From assembly GCA_964017185.1 (NCBI GenBank), contig OZ024870.1:66898312-66962311 (forward strand): a stretch of DNA of 64,000 bases. Reading direction: 5' to 3'. The DNA is from Rugalucina vietnamica (lineage: Eukaryota > Mollusca > Bivalvia > Lucinida > Lucinidae). The notes beneath the pieces are model-generated. The model was not told the origin of the DNA. It did not search any database and saw nothing but the letters and a program-made list of their open reading frames with translations. The translations under genes were made by a program, and so were the position numbers. Below, in pieces: positions 15,301 to 29,726 of the stretch; positions within the stretch are counted from its first letter, which is position 1, and every line of letters begins with the position of its first letter.

Positions 15301-18300
15301 TCCTCTACTCCATGTTTCATGTCGAGAAAAATGCATCATTTGTATACTCAACTGGCTTAATCTGAAATTTGAATAGCTTTCATCTTTTTTGGCAGTTGAA
15401 AATTACAGATGAAACATTTGACGGATTTTCTTATACATAAATAACTTCACAAATCAAGTCAATTAAATTTTCTTGAAAATAATTACCTCATCATAGTGAC
15501 AGCCAGTCTGACAAGTTCTGTTTTTACAGTGAGGCCACGAATAACCCGGTAAACAGACACATTGTCCTTGTACACAATGTCTGTTGTCGGTAGACGGACA
15601 TTCATCCTCACACACATTGTTATGGTAACTGGCATTGAATCCTTGGGTTGTTGAATCTACAAAGATAAAAATCATGTTAACATTGAATCTCAGTTTACAA
15701 GGACAGAGACAAGCAGACATTGTCCTTGTACACAATATCTATTGTCGGTAGCACGACATTCATCCTTGCACACGTTGATATGGTAACTGGCGATAAATCC
15801 TCGGATTGTTGAATCTAGAAAGATAAAAGTGAAAGACGTTAACTATTCAAAGTTATACGTACTGTATTTAAATTTTTGGCAACGGCATAAAAAATGTGTT
15901 TCAGGTTTTCAGGCCAAATATTATTTTGTATTGTGCTTTCTTTACTTTCTAATGATAGACCATTACTGCTTGTACTTACAATTTCCACTTATGTCAGCAT
16001 TAAATAAGATTGTGACAATTCCCGACTTGGCCGTCACTGGGTGAAACTCTCTAGTAAAGAAACCACAAAAGGCCCCCAGTAGCACACCATTCCCTTGACT
16101 GTCGACAGACTTCGGGATGCCGTCATATACGTAGACATGATCCTGAAACAGCAGATTAATAATAACAGCTTTATTTCAAAACTTACTTTAAAGGTTAATA
16201 TCATAGTTGGCAGGTATGCCAGTCTAACATATGGTCCTCAAAGATTACTTAATATCAATGAGTCATTTAAGTTGTCATGAAAAAACAAGTCTTGCTGTAT
16301 TTGGAAAAAGGTGTCCTGAGAGCACTGGAAGTCAAAATTTGACTTACAATGAAAAAATATTCCTTCGCTAAACTCTGATATACTTTCTGTTGTCATAGGA
16401 GAAGCCATGTATCAAAACCGTACTCCCTGGTTAACAAGGCTTGTGGCCCAGGATGCCAAAGAGGCTTTTATGAAAATGAGCCGCCTCGTGGCAAAACCAA
16501 CAATGTGGTTTCCAAACAGGTCCGACACAAACCGGCCTGTACAAGTACAGAAAAGAGCTAGAAGCTTGAAATTTCGCATTTATCTAGAAGAGGAATTGTA
16601 CTATCTGAGTAGCGAAAACAAAGACGCTGATCAGCTTCGAGGTTACCGCGAAGCTGATCTGCGCCTTTGTTTTCGCCTAGGCAGATTGTTGGTTTTCCCA
16701 CGAGGCGGCTCAAATGTTGGAAAAAGTGGACATAGATTCTAAATTGATGGGCCTTTTTTAATCTTAAGGTTCATAATTAATTTCTACTCACCCTTTCACA
16801 TTTCACAGCCAGATCTTCTATCCCCACGGTAACCGTGGGTGGGTCCACCAGCCTCTCCGCCCTGTCCAGGTCCTCGGCAACCGTCATGATCCACATACAG
16901 TACGCCTTCCAGGTGCTCACCCCGGGGCCCTTGTGAGAGCCCAGAGACCCACGGGTAATGTTGGTCACTATCATGCCATGGTCGCAGCTCAGGTAGCATT
17001 TACCGCCATCACTGGGAATAGAAACAAAAGAATATGCAACACAAACATACAGTATGCCTTCCAGGTGCTAACCCCGGGGCTCTTCTGGGAGCCCAGAGAT
17101 CCCCGGGTTATGTTGGTCACTATCATGCCATGGTCGCAGCTCAGGTAGCATTTCCCGCCATCACTGGGAATAAACAAGTCATGTTACTCATGTAGCAATG
17201 AACGAGTATCAAAACCTTGTATTTTTTTATTTTTGACCTTTTGAAGAGGGAGAAAAACTTGGGGTGGTCACAGCTCAATTAACATTTACCACCATTATTG
17301 TGAATAACAAAACAGTTATATAGGCATGTCTGAAGGTTGAATTTCTTCAAACATTTTCAAAGATGACACTTGTACATGTACTTTTAATTGACAAGATTGG
17401 TATGAAAATGTGATTAAAATAAAATGTATTGGTGTTAGTATGAAATTTAGCTGTTCATCAAAGTTCTAGACACTCATACAGATTTTCTTTGTTATTCAAT
17501 TCCCACAATATTTGGTGCAAGGACCGAGTAAGGCATGCAAATCCATGACAATATCACTGGTTTTGAAAGTGAAACACAATGTAGTGGTCTCTAAGGAGCT
17601 CAGTCAGGAGAGTAGTCAAAATGAGGACTAGCAGTTAGTGTCTAAGGCATAAAACAACAATCTAACTTGAACGAAAATTTGTATGTTGTCTTTATAAGTC
17701 AAAATTTACCTTTTTCATGGTTTGTTCTTTATCAATCAAGATAATTATAACAACTTACTGTGGGTCGCCATAGTAACCATCAAGGCAATCCTGACAGTCG
17801 AGACCAAACGTATTGTCCATACAGAAACAGACTCCTGTGTTATTGTGGCACACTCCCAGCTCAGGGTCACCGTGACCGTTACACTGGCATTCATAACAGC
17901 CTGGGAAAAGAGAAGAAAAAACGGTTGCACTGGTATACAGATACATGGAGAGAGCTAGATTGGCGTTTACTGGTCTCTACTGATTAAGACTACTAATATT
18001 TGAGCCGCCTCGTGGGAAAACCAACAATGTGGTTTCCGAACAGGTTCGACACAAACCGGGCTGTACAGCCACAGATGACAGCTAGAAGCTTGAAATTTTG
18101 GATTTGAGAAGAAGAGGTATTGTATTATCCGTGTAGCGAAAACAAAGGCGCTGATCAGCTTCGCGGTTACCGCGAAGCTGATCTGCGCCTTTATTTTCGC
18201 CTATGCATATTGTTGGTTTCCCCATGGGGCGGCTCATTTCTTATAAACAGGGTCCAAAAACTTGTCTGCTGTGCTTCATTTGGCGTAAATATACAGACTG

Positions 18301-21300
18301 AACAAGTTTAAGGGAGTGTGGGGGCATGAGCCCCCATTTATTTAGAAAACAAAAATCAACAAAATTGACTGGTAAAGTGCAACTGAGCCCATGAACAGTT
18401 GAGACCAAACATATTGTCCATACAGGAAAACACTCCAATATCTGGGTATTTAAACCATGACCATTACACTGACAGCCCCGAGATACAAATTGTTTGATCA
18501 AACAAGTCTTCTAATAAAAGAGTCACGTACATATTTCAATAACTTACCATCCCGGTTTGATGGGTCCCCGTAATGTCCTGCCTTGCACTGTTCACAATGC
18601 TCTCCCGTGGTGTTATTGAGACAGAAATCACACTGTCCCGGTCCACTCTCACACATACTGTGGTGGTTACACAGGCAATCCTGAGAGCAGTCAACCCCAG
18701 TCCAACCGAGATCACAGTCACAGAAGAAATCTCCCGGTGGGTCCTCGAGGCACATCCCGTGGTCACACTTGTAGTAACAACTGCAATAGTGATTGATTGA
18801 CTTAAATTAATTGATTGATTGATTGATCAACTAACCGATTGACTTGATTGATTGATCAACTGATTGATTGTCTTTCTAACTGACAAATGAGCCTGTGCAT
18901 GAGAAAACCAACAATTTGGTTTTCCGACCAGTTTGACACAAACCGGCCTGTACAGTCACAGAAGATGGTTAGAGGCTGGAAATGTTGGATTTAGAAAGTA
19001 GAGGAATTGTACTATCCGTGTAGCGAAAACAAAGGCTCTGATCAGCTTCGCAGTTACTGCAAAGCTGATCTGCGCCCTCGTTTTCGCCTATGCAGATTGT
19101 AGGTTTTCCCATGCGGTGGCTCAAATTAATGGATAAGAATTTTATGACCCACTGGGTCAGTGATTGACTGGCTGACATTATGATTGATAGGGAATTTATG
19201 GCCAATTGAATACTGGCACATTTTAAATCATATTGAGTGCAATCCTAAACGATCCTCCTTGAGGCAGATTGCCAGTCTTGAGTGCACATTCTTTCTCTAT
19301 TGATGAAAATGTTATACAGATGTAGGCTGATAGCAGCAATATTTTCTTTACAAAAGTTGACTTTAGGTGGGGGGAGAGGCGATGAAAGATCATTCATTTG
19401 CCACCTTGAACCATTTGGGTACCAACTTTGTAAAAGGTTATATTTCTATTTATTAAGGATCTATATTTTTCAATTAGAATCTGCCTAAGATGGTACTCAC
19501 GTTTTCTCACAAGTATCAAATCCATCACCCTCATAACCCCTATTGCATGTACATGTGTACGATGTTGGCGTATTGGTACAGGTGGCATTCTTGTGACACT
19601 TGGCCATTCCTAGACGGCACTCCTCGACATCGGGGCATTTGCTATAGGACCAGTCTGCACTCCCATTGACTGGTACACTACGATGGACCTTGCTAACCAT
19701 GGCTTCACAGGTGATGTTACCGTAGGGACCTGCAGAATTCAGGCAAATCAAAAAGTTGTCAACAAAGTAAACTACAGTTAAACCTCATTATAATGTCCCT
19801 TTCTGTAGTGTAGTTTTCAATGTAATATGGCCATGCCATGGCTTCCAAGATGATTATTTTGCTATATGTTTATTGTAAATAACCTCTTTATAACATGGTT
19901 TCACTTATAGCACAGTCTGTTTCCATGGACCCCAATGACAGCATTTTAATGAGGTTGACCTGCTAAATGGTTTTTTCTTAAATTTTGTATTACTCTAACA
20001 ATACATGCTAAAATCTGTGACATCCAAGTTAACAAGTCACAATATCTCAAAACAATAAGAACTGAAGGATTGCTTGTCTAAGTTTATGTGAAATAATAAA
20101 CTGTGAAAATCCCATTGGATCACAGTTTACAAGAGATTTGAGCCACCTCGTGGGAAAACCAACAATGTGGTGTCCGAACAGGTCCTACACAAACCGGCCT
20201 GTACAGCTACAGAAGCAGGCTAGAAGCTTGAAAATTTGCAGTTAAGTAGAAGAGGAATTGTACTATCCGAGTAGCGAAAACAAAGGCGCTGATCAGCTTC
20301 GCAGTTACTGCGAAGCTGATCTGCGCCTTTGTTTTCGCCTATGCAGATTGTTGGTTTTCCCATGTGGTGGCTCATTTATTATGCTAAGTACAATCATTGA
20401 ACCTGTTAGCTCACCATTAAAGTTGGTTTTCAGCCTTGTTTGTTTGTATTGGGGTTTTACGTCCCAGTCAACAGTTTTTCAGTCATGTCAGAATGATGCC
20501 ACCTCTCCTGGGCAGTTAATGTGTCTTGTTCAAAGACACACACAATACGGCGTCCATTTGTGGATCCCATTATTCAATTTTCAAAGCCTCTAATTGAAAT
20601 TTGAAGATAAGTATTTATTTTCAGTTATCAATGAACAATTACAAAGGCATAAGTTCATCAGATCATCAATATTGTTTCAAGTGCAGGTACCTGAGAAGTC
20701 TCCATCAGTGCAGACCCCGATGGTCGGGTTATTTGAGTTCCCACACCAACCACAGGAGAATGTGTCTAGGCACATCTGACAGTTCTTCTTGGCAGAGCAG
20801 TTACGACATGTGTATGGATTCTCCGTGGCTTCCTCGCTGTCAATCCACTCAGTGCACTGGCCATGGCGGTGACGTGAGACGTAGTCGGAGAATGGTAGAC
20901 AGGTGTGTAAGTTCTCACACCACACACATTCTCTCATACGTAGGCACTCACTGCATGATGATTGGCTTGAAATAAAATGAGCAACATCATGAGAAAACCA
21001 TGCAAGACAAAAGAAGCATAAACAATCAGACATAATATCAAAAATTTTCAATTGAAAAAAAATCAACTTATAAAGCCGTTGGTTAAATTCTGTATATATA
21101 TATGAATCTGTTAAATCTGTAAATCTTGATGCCGATTAGTGTTTTCACTGTTGGCATCTGCAACTTTCCACAAGACTGCAGAGCATGGTAAATCCTCTTA
21201 TCTAAAAGTATAAGTACTTGTCAAAATGCTCACAAGGACATAGGCAGTATTAAAAGATGGAAATTATGAGTAACATTAAGGAGCATACCCGTGACATGGT

Positions 21301-24300
21301 CCGGGACATTCCTCTGGCACCGTGACAACTTTCTGAGTGACGTTAACCCTATCACGCCTTACACAGACCACATAGTCCTTGACCCACTCACATAGAGGAT
21401 CCTAAAATAGATGTTCTTGCATTTTAAACAAATCTGACCAAATCTCTACAGCAACTATTTTACAGTGCTTCAGCTAGAATAAATTAGCAGGACGCATCGC
21501 CCTGTTGCCCTTTTGTGCCCTTTTCATGCAGTTTGCACCCTGCCATTTAATTTGGTAAAAAGATCATAAAAAGACAAAAATTAAGAAAGATACACTTTGA
21601 AGGCTGGAGTAACGAACAGTGCAGCTCTAGTTGCAGTCTTATAACTGCATGGTTAACTTCTTCAACCCTTTTTGGATTTAAAGTATTTCATGGACTAAAA
21701 AGTGCCCTTTTTGCTTGTTGCCGCACACCGAAATTGCCCTTTTTGCTCCTTGCCAGGCACTGAAAGCGCCCTCTTCAAAACCAGTCAGCCCTGCCCTTTT
21801 CAAATCCTAGCTGGAGCACTATTTTATTAACCCATATATGATGAATGGATTTTCCCATCATTATCATTTTGGTGAGTCCACTTTCATTTTTAGGGGCATC
21901 AGGAGTGATTTTTAAATTTTATTCAATTTTTCTATGAAAATTCTCTGAGCAAAACAGAATAGCCCCGAACGGGACGCCGCATTCTGCGGCATCACATCCG
22001 TGGCTATGCTGTTTGCCCATGTCCCACAAAAAGGACGCCAAGCTTATATGAGTTAAAGCAAGTTTAGAAACTTTTGCTAGATCTTAATTTTTCCTAATAT
22101 TAGATAAAATCGATCCCTCAAAGAAACAGCATTTCAAAACTCACAAATAATTAGGAAATTTTGTTTGTTTTGTGGTTAAAAACGCCAGTTAACAATTTTT
22201 TAGTCATGTCGAGCAGAGCCACCTCTTCCTGGGCATTAACCAGTACTGTGCGGAGTTAAGGTGTCTTGCTCAAGAACACAACTTTGCACAAGTGGGGTTC
22301 CAACACCTGACATCTCCATCCAGGGTCCTAAGTATATATCGCTAGACCACCACGCCCCCCTATAATGATGAAATAGAAAATTCACAAAATTAAGATCACA
22401 TACAAATTTCCTAACTTTAAACAATTTCATATTTTAATATAGTTGAAGTCTATTCTTAAGCCTGCTTTCTCTAAGACAGATCAACCAATCTAATCCTGAA
22501 TTCCTGGCAGACTTACATGTGCACAAAAATATAGTCAACATGATCAAGACACACGGGACAAACTCACAAATATCCCAACTTATCACTAATATCATCTTGC
22601 TCAGACTCCCTGCCCTTCACACAACCACACCTTCCCCAACTCCACAATGCCCCACATCCTCAAATCATTCCTAGGCCCATAAACTGCCCGACTTACCTGA
22701 GCACAAGTAATACAAACGGATCTGGACAAACCGGACAAACACCCCCACTGGTACCCAGCATCATCTCACACAGACCCCACTCCCCGCAAAACCCCGCATT
22801 CCCTGAGGCATATCTCAGTCATAACTAGAATTTGTTTTCTATGTGAAAACTGATGTCTCCCCCCTTTCTAAGTGCATGTCCAAAATATGCAAGCAGGAGT
22901 TATAGTTCTTGTGCATCACATATTCTGTTTTATAAGTGTATCAGGTTTCTTGAAATATCTCTTACCGTTTTTTTACTTATAGAGCTGACAAAAAATTGTA
23001 TGGAAAATAATCAAAGGAAAATAACTTCAAAAAATACATGAGCAAGAGTTATAATTCTTGTGCATGACACATCGTCTCATTGTGCTTTATAAGTGTTTCA
23101 AGTTTCATTGAAATATCTCTTACCCTTTTTAGTTATAGAGCGGACAAGAAATTATATGGAAAATAATCAAAGGGAAATAACTCCAAAAATACACAAGCAA
23201 GAGTTATAATTCTTGTGCATGACACATCGTCTCATTGTGCTTTATAAGTGTACTAAATTTCATTGAAATATATCTCTTACCGTTTTTTAGTTATAGAGCG
23301 GACACGAAATTGTATGGAAAATAATCAAAGGGAAATAACTCCAAAGATATGCAAGCAAGAGTTATGGTTCTTTAGCATGACACATCATCTCATCATGCTT
23401 TATAAGTGTACCAAGTTTCATTGAAATATCTCTAATGAGAGCGGACAAGAAAATGTATTGAAAATAATCAAAGGGAAATAACTCCAGAGATATGAAAGCA
23501 ATAGTTATGGTTCTTGTGCATGAAACATTGTCTCATCATGCTTTATAAGTGTACCAAGTTTCATTGAAATATCTCTTATGGTTTTTTAGTTACAGAGCAG
23601 ACACGAAATTGTATGGAAAATAATCAAAGGGAAATAACTCCAAAGATATGCAAGCAAGAGTTATGGTTCTTAAACCTGACACATCATCTGATTGTGCTTT
23701 ATAAGTGTACCAAGTTTAATTGAAATATCTCTTTCTGTTTTTGAGTGATAGAAAAACACAAAATTGTATGGAAAATAATCAAAGGGTAATAACTCCAGAG
23801 ATATGAAAGCAAGAGTTATGGTTCTTTAGCATGACACATCATCTCATCATGCTTTATAAGTGTACCAAGTTTCAATGAAATATCTCTAACAGTTTTCGAG
23901 TTATAGAGCAGACACAAAATTGTGTTGAAAATAATCAAAGGGAAATAACTCCAGAGATATGAAAGCAATAGTTATGGTTCTTTAGCATGACACATCATCT
24001 CATCGTGCTTTATAAGTGTACCAAGTTTCATTGAAATATCTCTTATGGTTTTCTAGTTATAGAGCAGACACAAAATTGTATGGAAGATAATCAAAGGAAA
24101 ATAATTCCAAAGATATGCAAGCAAGAGTTACGGTTCTTAAGCCTGACACATCATCTGATTGTGCTTTATAAGTGTACAAAGTTTCATTGAAATATCTCTT
24201 TCTGTTTTTGAGTGATAGACCGGACATAAAATTGTATGGAAAATAATCAAAGGGAAATAACTCCAGAGATATGAAAGCAATAGTTATGGTTCTTTAGCAT

Positions 24301-27300
24301 GACACATCAATACATCATGCTTTATAAGTGTACCAAGTTTCATTGAAATATCTCTTATGATTTTGAGTTATAGAGCAGAGACGAAATTGTATGGAAAATA
24401 ATCAAAGGGAAATAACTCCAAAGATATGAAAGCATGAGTTATGGTTCTTTAGCATGACACATCATCTCATCGTGGTATATAAATGTACCAAGTTTCATTG
24501 AAATATCTCTTACGATTTTCGAGTTATAGAGCGGACACGAAATTGTATGGAAAATAATCAAAGGGAAATAACTCCAAAGATATGAAAGCAAGTGTTATGG
24601 TTCTTGTGCATGACACATCATCTCATCATGCTTTATAAGTGTATCAATTTTCATTAAAATATCTTTGACGGTTTTCAAGTTATAGAGCGGACAACATTTG
24701 TGACAGACAGACAGAAGGATGGACAGACGCAAGGGGAAAAACAATATGTCTCCCCACCCTTCGGGGGTAGACATAATGACTGACTTACCTGAGCACAAGT
24801 AATACAGTCAACATGATCTGGACAAACAGGACAAACGTCCCCACTCGTCACCAGCATCATCTCACTATCCTGCGCCGTACAGGCCGACCCCTCCCCCGTG
24901 ACATTCCTGAGCATACAGGTGTGATCCAGGTCACACCAGGCACACAATGCATCGGTCATACAGCCAAGACAGTTGTTGTGGGTGTCACAGTCGCCTTTAC
25001 TGTACGGCTCTAAAAACTCCGACGTGAACGTGTGAAAGATTCGCATGCCTGAGGGCGCGCCTGAAAATATCATATGTGATAAGTATATTTGTTTGTTTTT
25101 TGTTGTTGTTTTTTCATAATACAAGAGAGTTTGAAAATTCAATAGAGAAACTAGTGTGCAAGCAAGAGTTTCTTTATATAATTTTCAAACTCCCGAGCGC
25201 TGTATGTCCCATATCATGAATGGATCAACTCAATGGAATTGTTATTTTTGACATCATCGTGGCATTGCAACACATGCTGCTGCATTATACTAATTGATCA
25301 ATTAACTTTCCATATAGTTTTACGTCGTCATCACGTTTCAACACGCGCTGCATTATACTTATTGATTAATTAACTTTCCATAATGGTAATGGTCGCAAAT
25401 GGTCACCAGGGTGAGGAAGCTGTCATATTGTAGCTTATTTTAAAATTATCTGCGCAATGGGAGAAGGGCGTCATGACAAAGGTAGTGCCTTATTTCATAT
25501 ACTGAGCCAAACATATAACGCAACACGATAATGGAACGTTTTTCGCATTTTAATATAACGTAAGACAGTCTATCCAACAAATGATGATCAGCAATCGCCA
25601 ATGAATAAATTGGGTACAAAGTTTTGGGTTTTCTGGGCATGGGTGGCTGCGATCAAATCTGATTGGTCAAAACGGTTATTTTGATGACATGCGCCCCTGA
25701 GAAATTCTGAAAGTCAATTTTAAAACAAAATGCTTCTTTATGGATCGCCCAGTGAGATTTGATGCGGTAATTGCAACATGGCTTCCATTTGTACCAATAA
25801 TTTCAAATCAAAGTTTGCATCATTGAAAATTGAACGTTAAATACTGAGCATTCCATTGAACACAATAGAAAATGGAATTAATGAAAAATTCTAACGGCGA
25901 ATGTTTTTCACGAAACCTTTGTGAAAACATGTTCATTCCTTCATTCAGCATTATTAGACAACACAATAGCGTCCAATTTTTGGGCCAGGGTCGTGTGCAA
26001 CAAAAGTCAAAATGCGAGTAAACTTGAATGGTTGGGAGTGAAAATGAGTCTTCAACTCTTCTTAAAATTGAGCAGAATTGATCTTTTGGCAGTAAAATTA
26101 TTCATTGTCTAAAATGGGACAGGGATAACCCCTAAAACTGACATTAATTTCTTGGGTACGAATACACGTCCCATGTCGCATTCTGGAAAATCACAATGCA
26201 TTTCATTTTTTGCCAAGACCCTACCTGTATAAAACGGTTAATTTCTCGTGACGCATAACACAGAAGGTTACAAACAAGATCTTATGACATGTGTCGATCG
26301 TCCGGCAATCTAATTCAGTGGAGGCAAAGTTTATTTGATACTGTTCTTGTGTATAACAATAAAAATAAACCGATGTTGCGTTATAAGTTTGGCTCAGTAT
26401 ATTATTGTTTTTTGTTAAATTTTAGTTAACGTCTCTAAAAATGAATGCTAATTTGACTTTGGGCCATCCTTAAATGATTCTTTAAGAATCATCTTCTTAA
26501 CAGTATTTTGATTATTTGGCCCCTCTGGGAATACGAGTCTCTGATTTAGACTACACAGATGTAAATTCTTGAAATTGCAGCAAAAATGTCTGGCTTTCGC
26601 TGCCAGTTTTGTGAAGGGTCACTGATGAAGGTTCATTACCCGAAATTGTACAATATGGCCCATCTTCCCTCTTTGAATGTTTTACTGCTTCCAAAGGATC
26701 CAACAATTATCTTTATTTGCCTTTACTGCAGCTGGTGTTGTGCCGTGTGGCGGCCATAAAAAGTCTCCCCGTACACATCCATAGTGCAGATTATTTTTTT
26801 CTTTGATCCTTTGGGATCAGTAAATATATTATATTTTACAATAAGAATCATCTTCTTAACAGTATTTTGATTATTTGGCCCCTCTGGGAATACGAGTCTT
26901 TGATTTAGACTACACATATGTAAATACCACCCTGGTCCGTCATTACGTACAGGAAACTAAAGCAACGTATAGATTACTAAAGCGCAACGTATAGTTTACT
27001 AAAAAAATGGCGGATTTTGGTGGACACGAATCGGTGAGTAAGATTTGTTTATTGATTCTGATGTTCCTTTTTTGTTTATCTTAATCAAACACACCTTACG
27101 GACCAGCAAAACTATTGTGTTATTTGCCTCGATCGGTACATTCTGCAGGAAATCACCCATTTAAGTATAATGTTCGACACCCTTAGACAGCTGATTGCCA
27201 AATCGTGTGTTTTGAACTTCTCCGAGAAGAAAACCTTATATTGTGGTCAAAGTTCGATGGTAAATGGGTTGATTTTTGATGTCGAACATAGATACTGACC

Positions 27301-29665
27301 TAATAAGACGATCTGGCCAAAACAAATTTTCAAATGTCCTTTGATAGCGAAATTATTAATGATTTTTCATTACAACGCATTCGACACCTAAAACGGTACA
27401 ACGAAAAAACAACTAAAACGTTCTAATTTGGGTAAAATAAACCTTATTACGATACTATGGACTCAGTTAGATCCTCTTAATGTCTGTCCACAATCTAAAA
27501 ACAATCAAAAACGTATTAACGTAAAAATTCTTGAACGAGTTGATAACTTTGTATTTACACAGAAAGGGTAGGACAGGAACAACGTCGCAACAGGAACTTC
27601 TCTTTGGGCGCTGGTTAGTTAGTTTGTGTCACTTGGCTTAACGTCTCAGTCGGTAATTCATCAGCATCACTGACACATTCTGGCCTGAAATACAGCAAAA
27701 GAATTCAATTTAGGTTTATTATACGTTAGATAAAGTAGAAAATATAGCCCAGGAATAGACACAATTAAATTTAAAATCCAAACCCAGACACCAAGCGGGA
27801 AAGATATAGACTTAACAAGAACAAACATAATAGATCAACAGAAGGTTCAGGATGCCTGAACATGAAAATGTGACAACACACATGAAGAGCAAGATGACTT
27901 GCTCTTTCCAAGGAAGGTAGCCATCCGGCTTCCTTCAACTAAATACAAATTAAGCGTATACAACAGAAGCTGACATGCCAAACATACAACATAAAGAATC
28001 ACAGTAGAATCGCCTTAGAATGGTCAGCAAAAGAAATTTTACTGGAGGGCTTAAACCGGTTTTACTGGCGCCAAACCTCACCCTTAGTCTACTGTGATTG
28101 TTCGGTTCTCATAGAAGCGTCCTAGTTCGTCAATGAAGCATCACAGAAAACAAATGTAAACACTGTGATGAAACAAAAACGACGACTCAACAGTAACGCC
28201 GACACTGAAAAACCGCCGGGAGCAAAACAAAACAACTATTTCAACCTTGGTGGACCCGACCAGAGACATATATTTATCCCGTAACCTTAGCTTGTTGTCA
28301 GGTCCCTCCCATCTGTTCTGTACCGTCATTGAGTCTGAGGGCCCATGCACCCACCGGCGTGCACTTAAAGAGGAAAGTAAAGTTTTTTACCGTATCTGGA
28401 TTAAAAACTAAGCATGCAGTATATTGCATTAAATTCAACCGATTCTTCGATATCGATTGACTATCTTTTTTTAAATTTAACAGCAAAATGATCAGATTTT
28501 GTCTTTTCATTACTCTCATCCAAAATTTTTGTTAAATTTAAACATTAAGTCGCCATAAAACTCGAGTTTGGCTTCATATGATGGTTTTGATGCCTATTTT
28601 AATGTTTTAGGGTTTAACCTGTGAGCTATATCAGCAAATCTTGAGATAAAAGTATACAAATGAAAACTTTGGATGAAATAAAACGCTATAGTAACAAAGA
28701 ATGTTACATACAGTATCATAATAAGGTTTATTTTACCCAAATTAGAACGTTTTAGTTGTTTTTTCGTTGTACCGTTTCAGGTGTCGAATGCGTTGTAATG
28801 AAAAATCATTAATAATTTCGCTATCAAAGGACATTTGAAATTTTTTTTTGGCCAGATCGTCTTATTAGGTCAGTATCTATGTTCGACATCAAAAATCAAC
28901 CCATTTACCATCGAACTTTGACCACAATATAAGGCTTTCTTCTCGGAGAAGTTCAAAACACACGATTTGGCAATCAGCTGTCTAAGGGTGTCGAACATTA
29001 TACTTAAATGGGTGATTTCCTGCAGAATGTACCGATCGAGGCAAATAACACAATAGTTTTGCTGGTCCGTAAGGTGTGTTTGATTAAGATAAACAAAAAA
29101 GGAACATCAGAATCAATAAACAAATCTTACTCACCGATTCGTGTCCACCAAAATCCGCCATTTTTTTAGTAAACTATACGTTGCGCTTTAGTAATCTATA
29201 CGTTGCTTTAGTTTCCTGTACGTAATGACGGACCAGGGTGAATACTTGAAATTGCAGCTGAAATGTCTGGCTTTCGCTGCCAGTTTTGTAAAGGGTCACT
29301 GATGAAGGTTCATTACCTGAAATTGCACAATATGGCCCATCTTCCCTCTTTGAATGTTTTACTGCTTCCAAAGGATCTAACAATTATCTTTATTTGTTTG
29401 CTGTGCCCCTAACCATCAATTTCAGAACGGGTTGGTAGGTAGGGCATTTTTTTTTCTTTTTTTTTTTTTTCTTTTTTTCTTTTTTTTTATTTTTTTTTTC
29501 TTTGATTAACCAGAAAAAAGCACTTTTGCTTTATCACACAGCACATGAATATGGTTGAAACAAACTATATTTGAAGAGAATTCATTGTTGAAATATTGTT
29601 TGAAACAAAATTAAGAAGCTTTGATTACAACACTTATCTGAAACTGAATACATGTAATTGTTTTA

Positions 29666-29726
<61 letters not shown>

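Larger units (their letters stand above)
26928..29240. mobile_element. 2.3 kb fold-back DNA element with ~530-base inverted arms
   Basis: Ends CACCCTGGTCCGTCATTACG and its inverse, flanked by AATAC on both sides (26,923-26,927 and 29,241-29,245). Arms run 26,928 to ~27,460 and ~28,708 to 29,240 and are nearly identical. Each arm carries ATGGCGGATTTTGGTGGAC followed by a consensus donor, pointing inward. The unique middle (27,461-28,707) shows no long frame. A 5-base duplication does not settle the superfamily. Confidence 0.85.
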
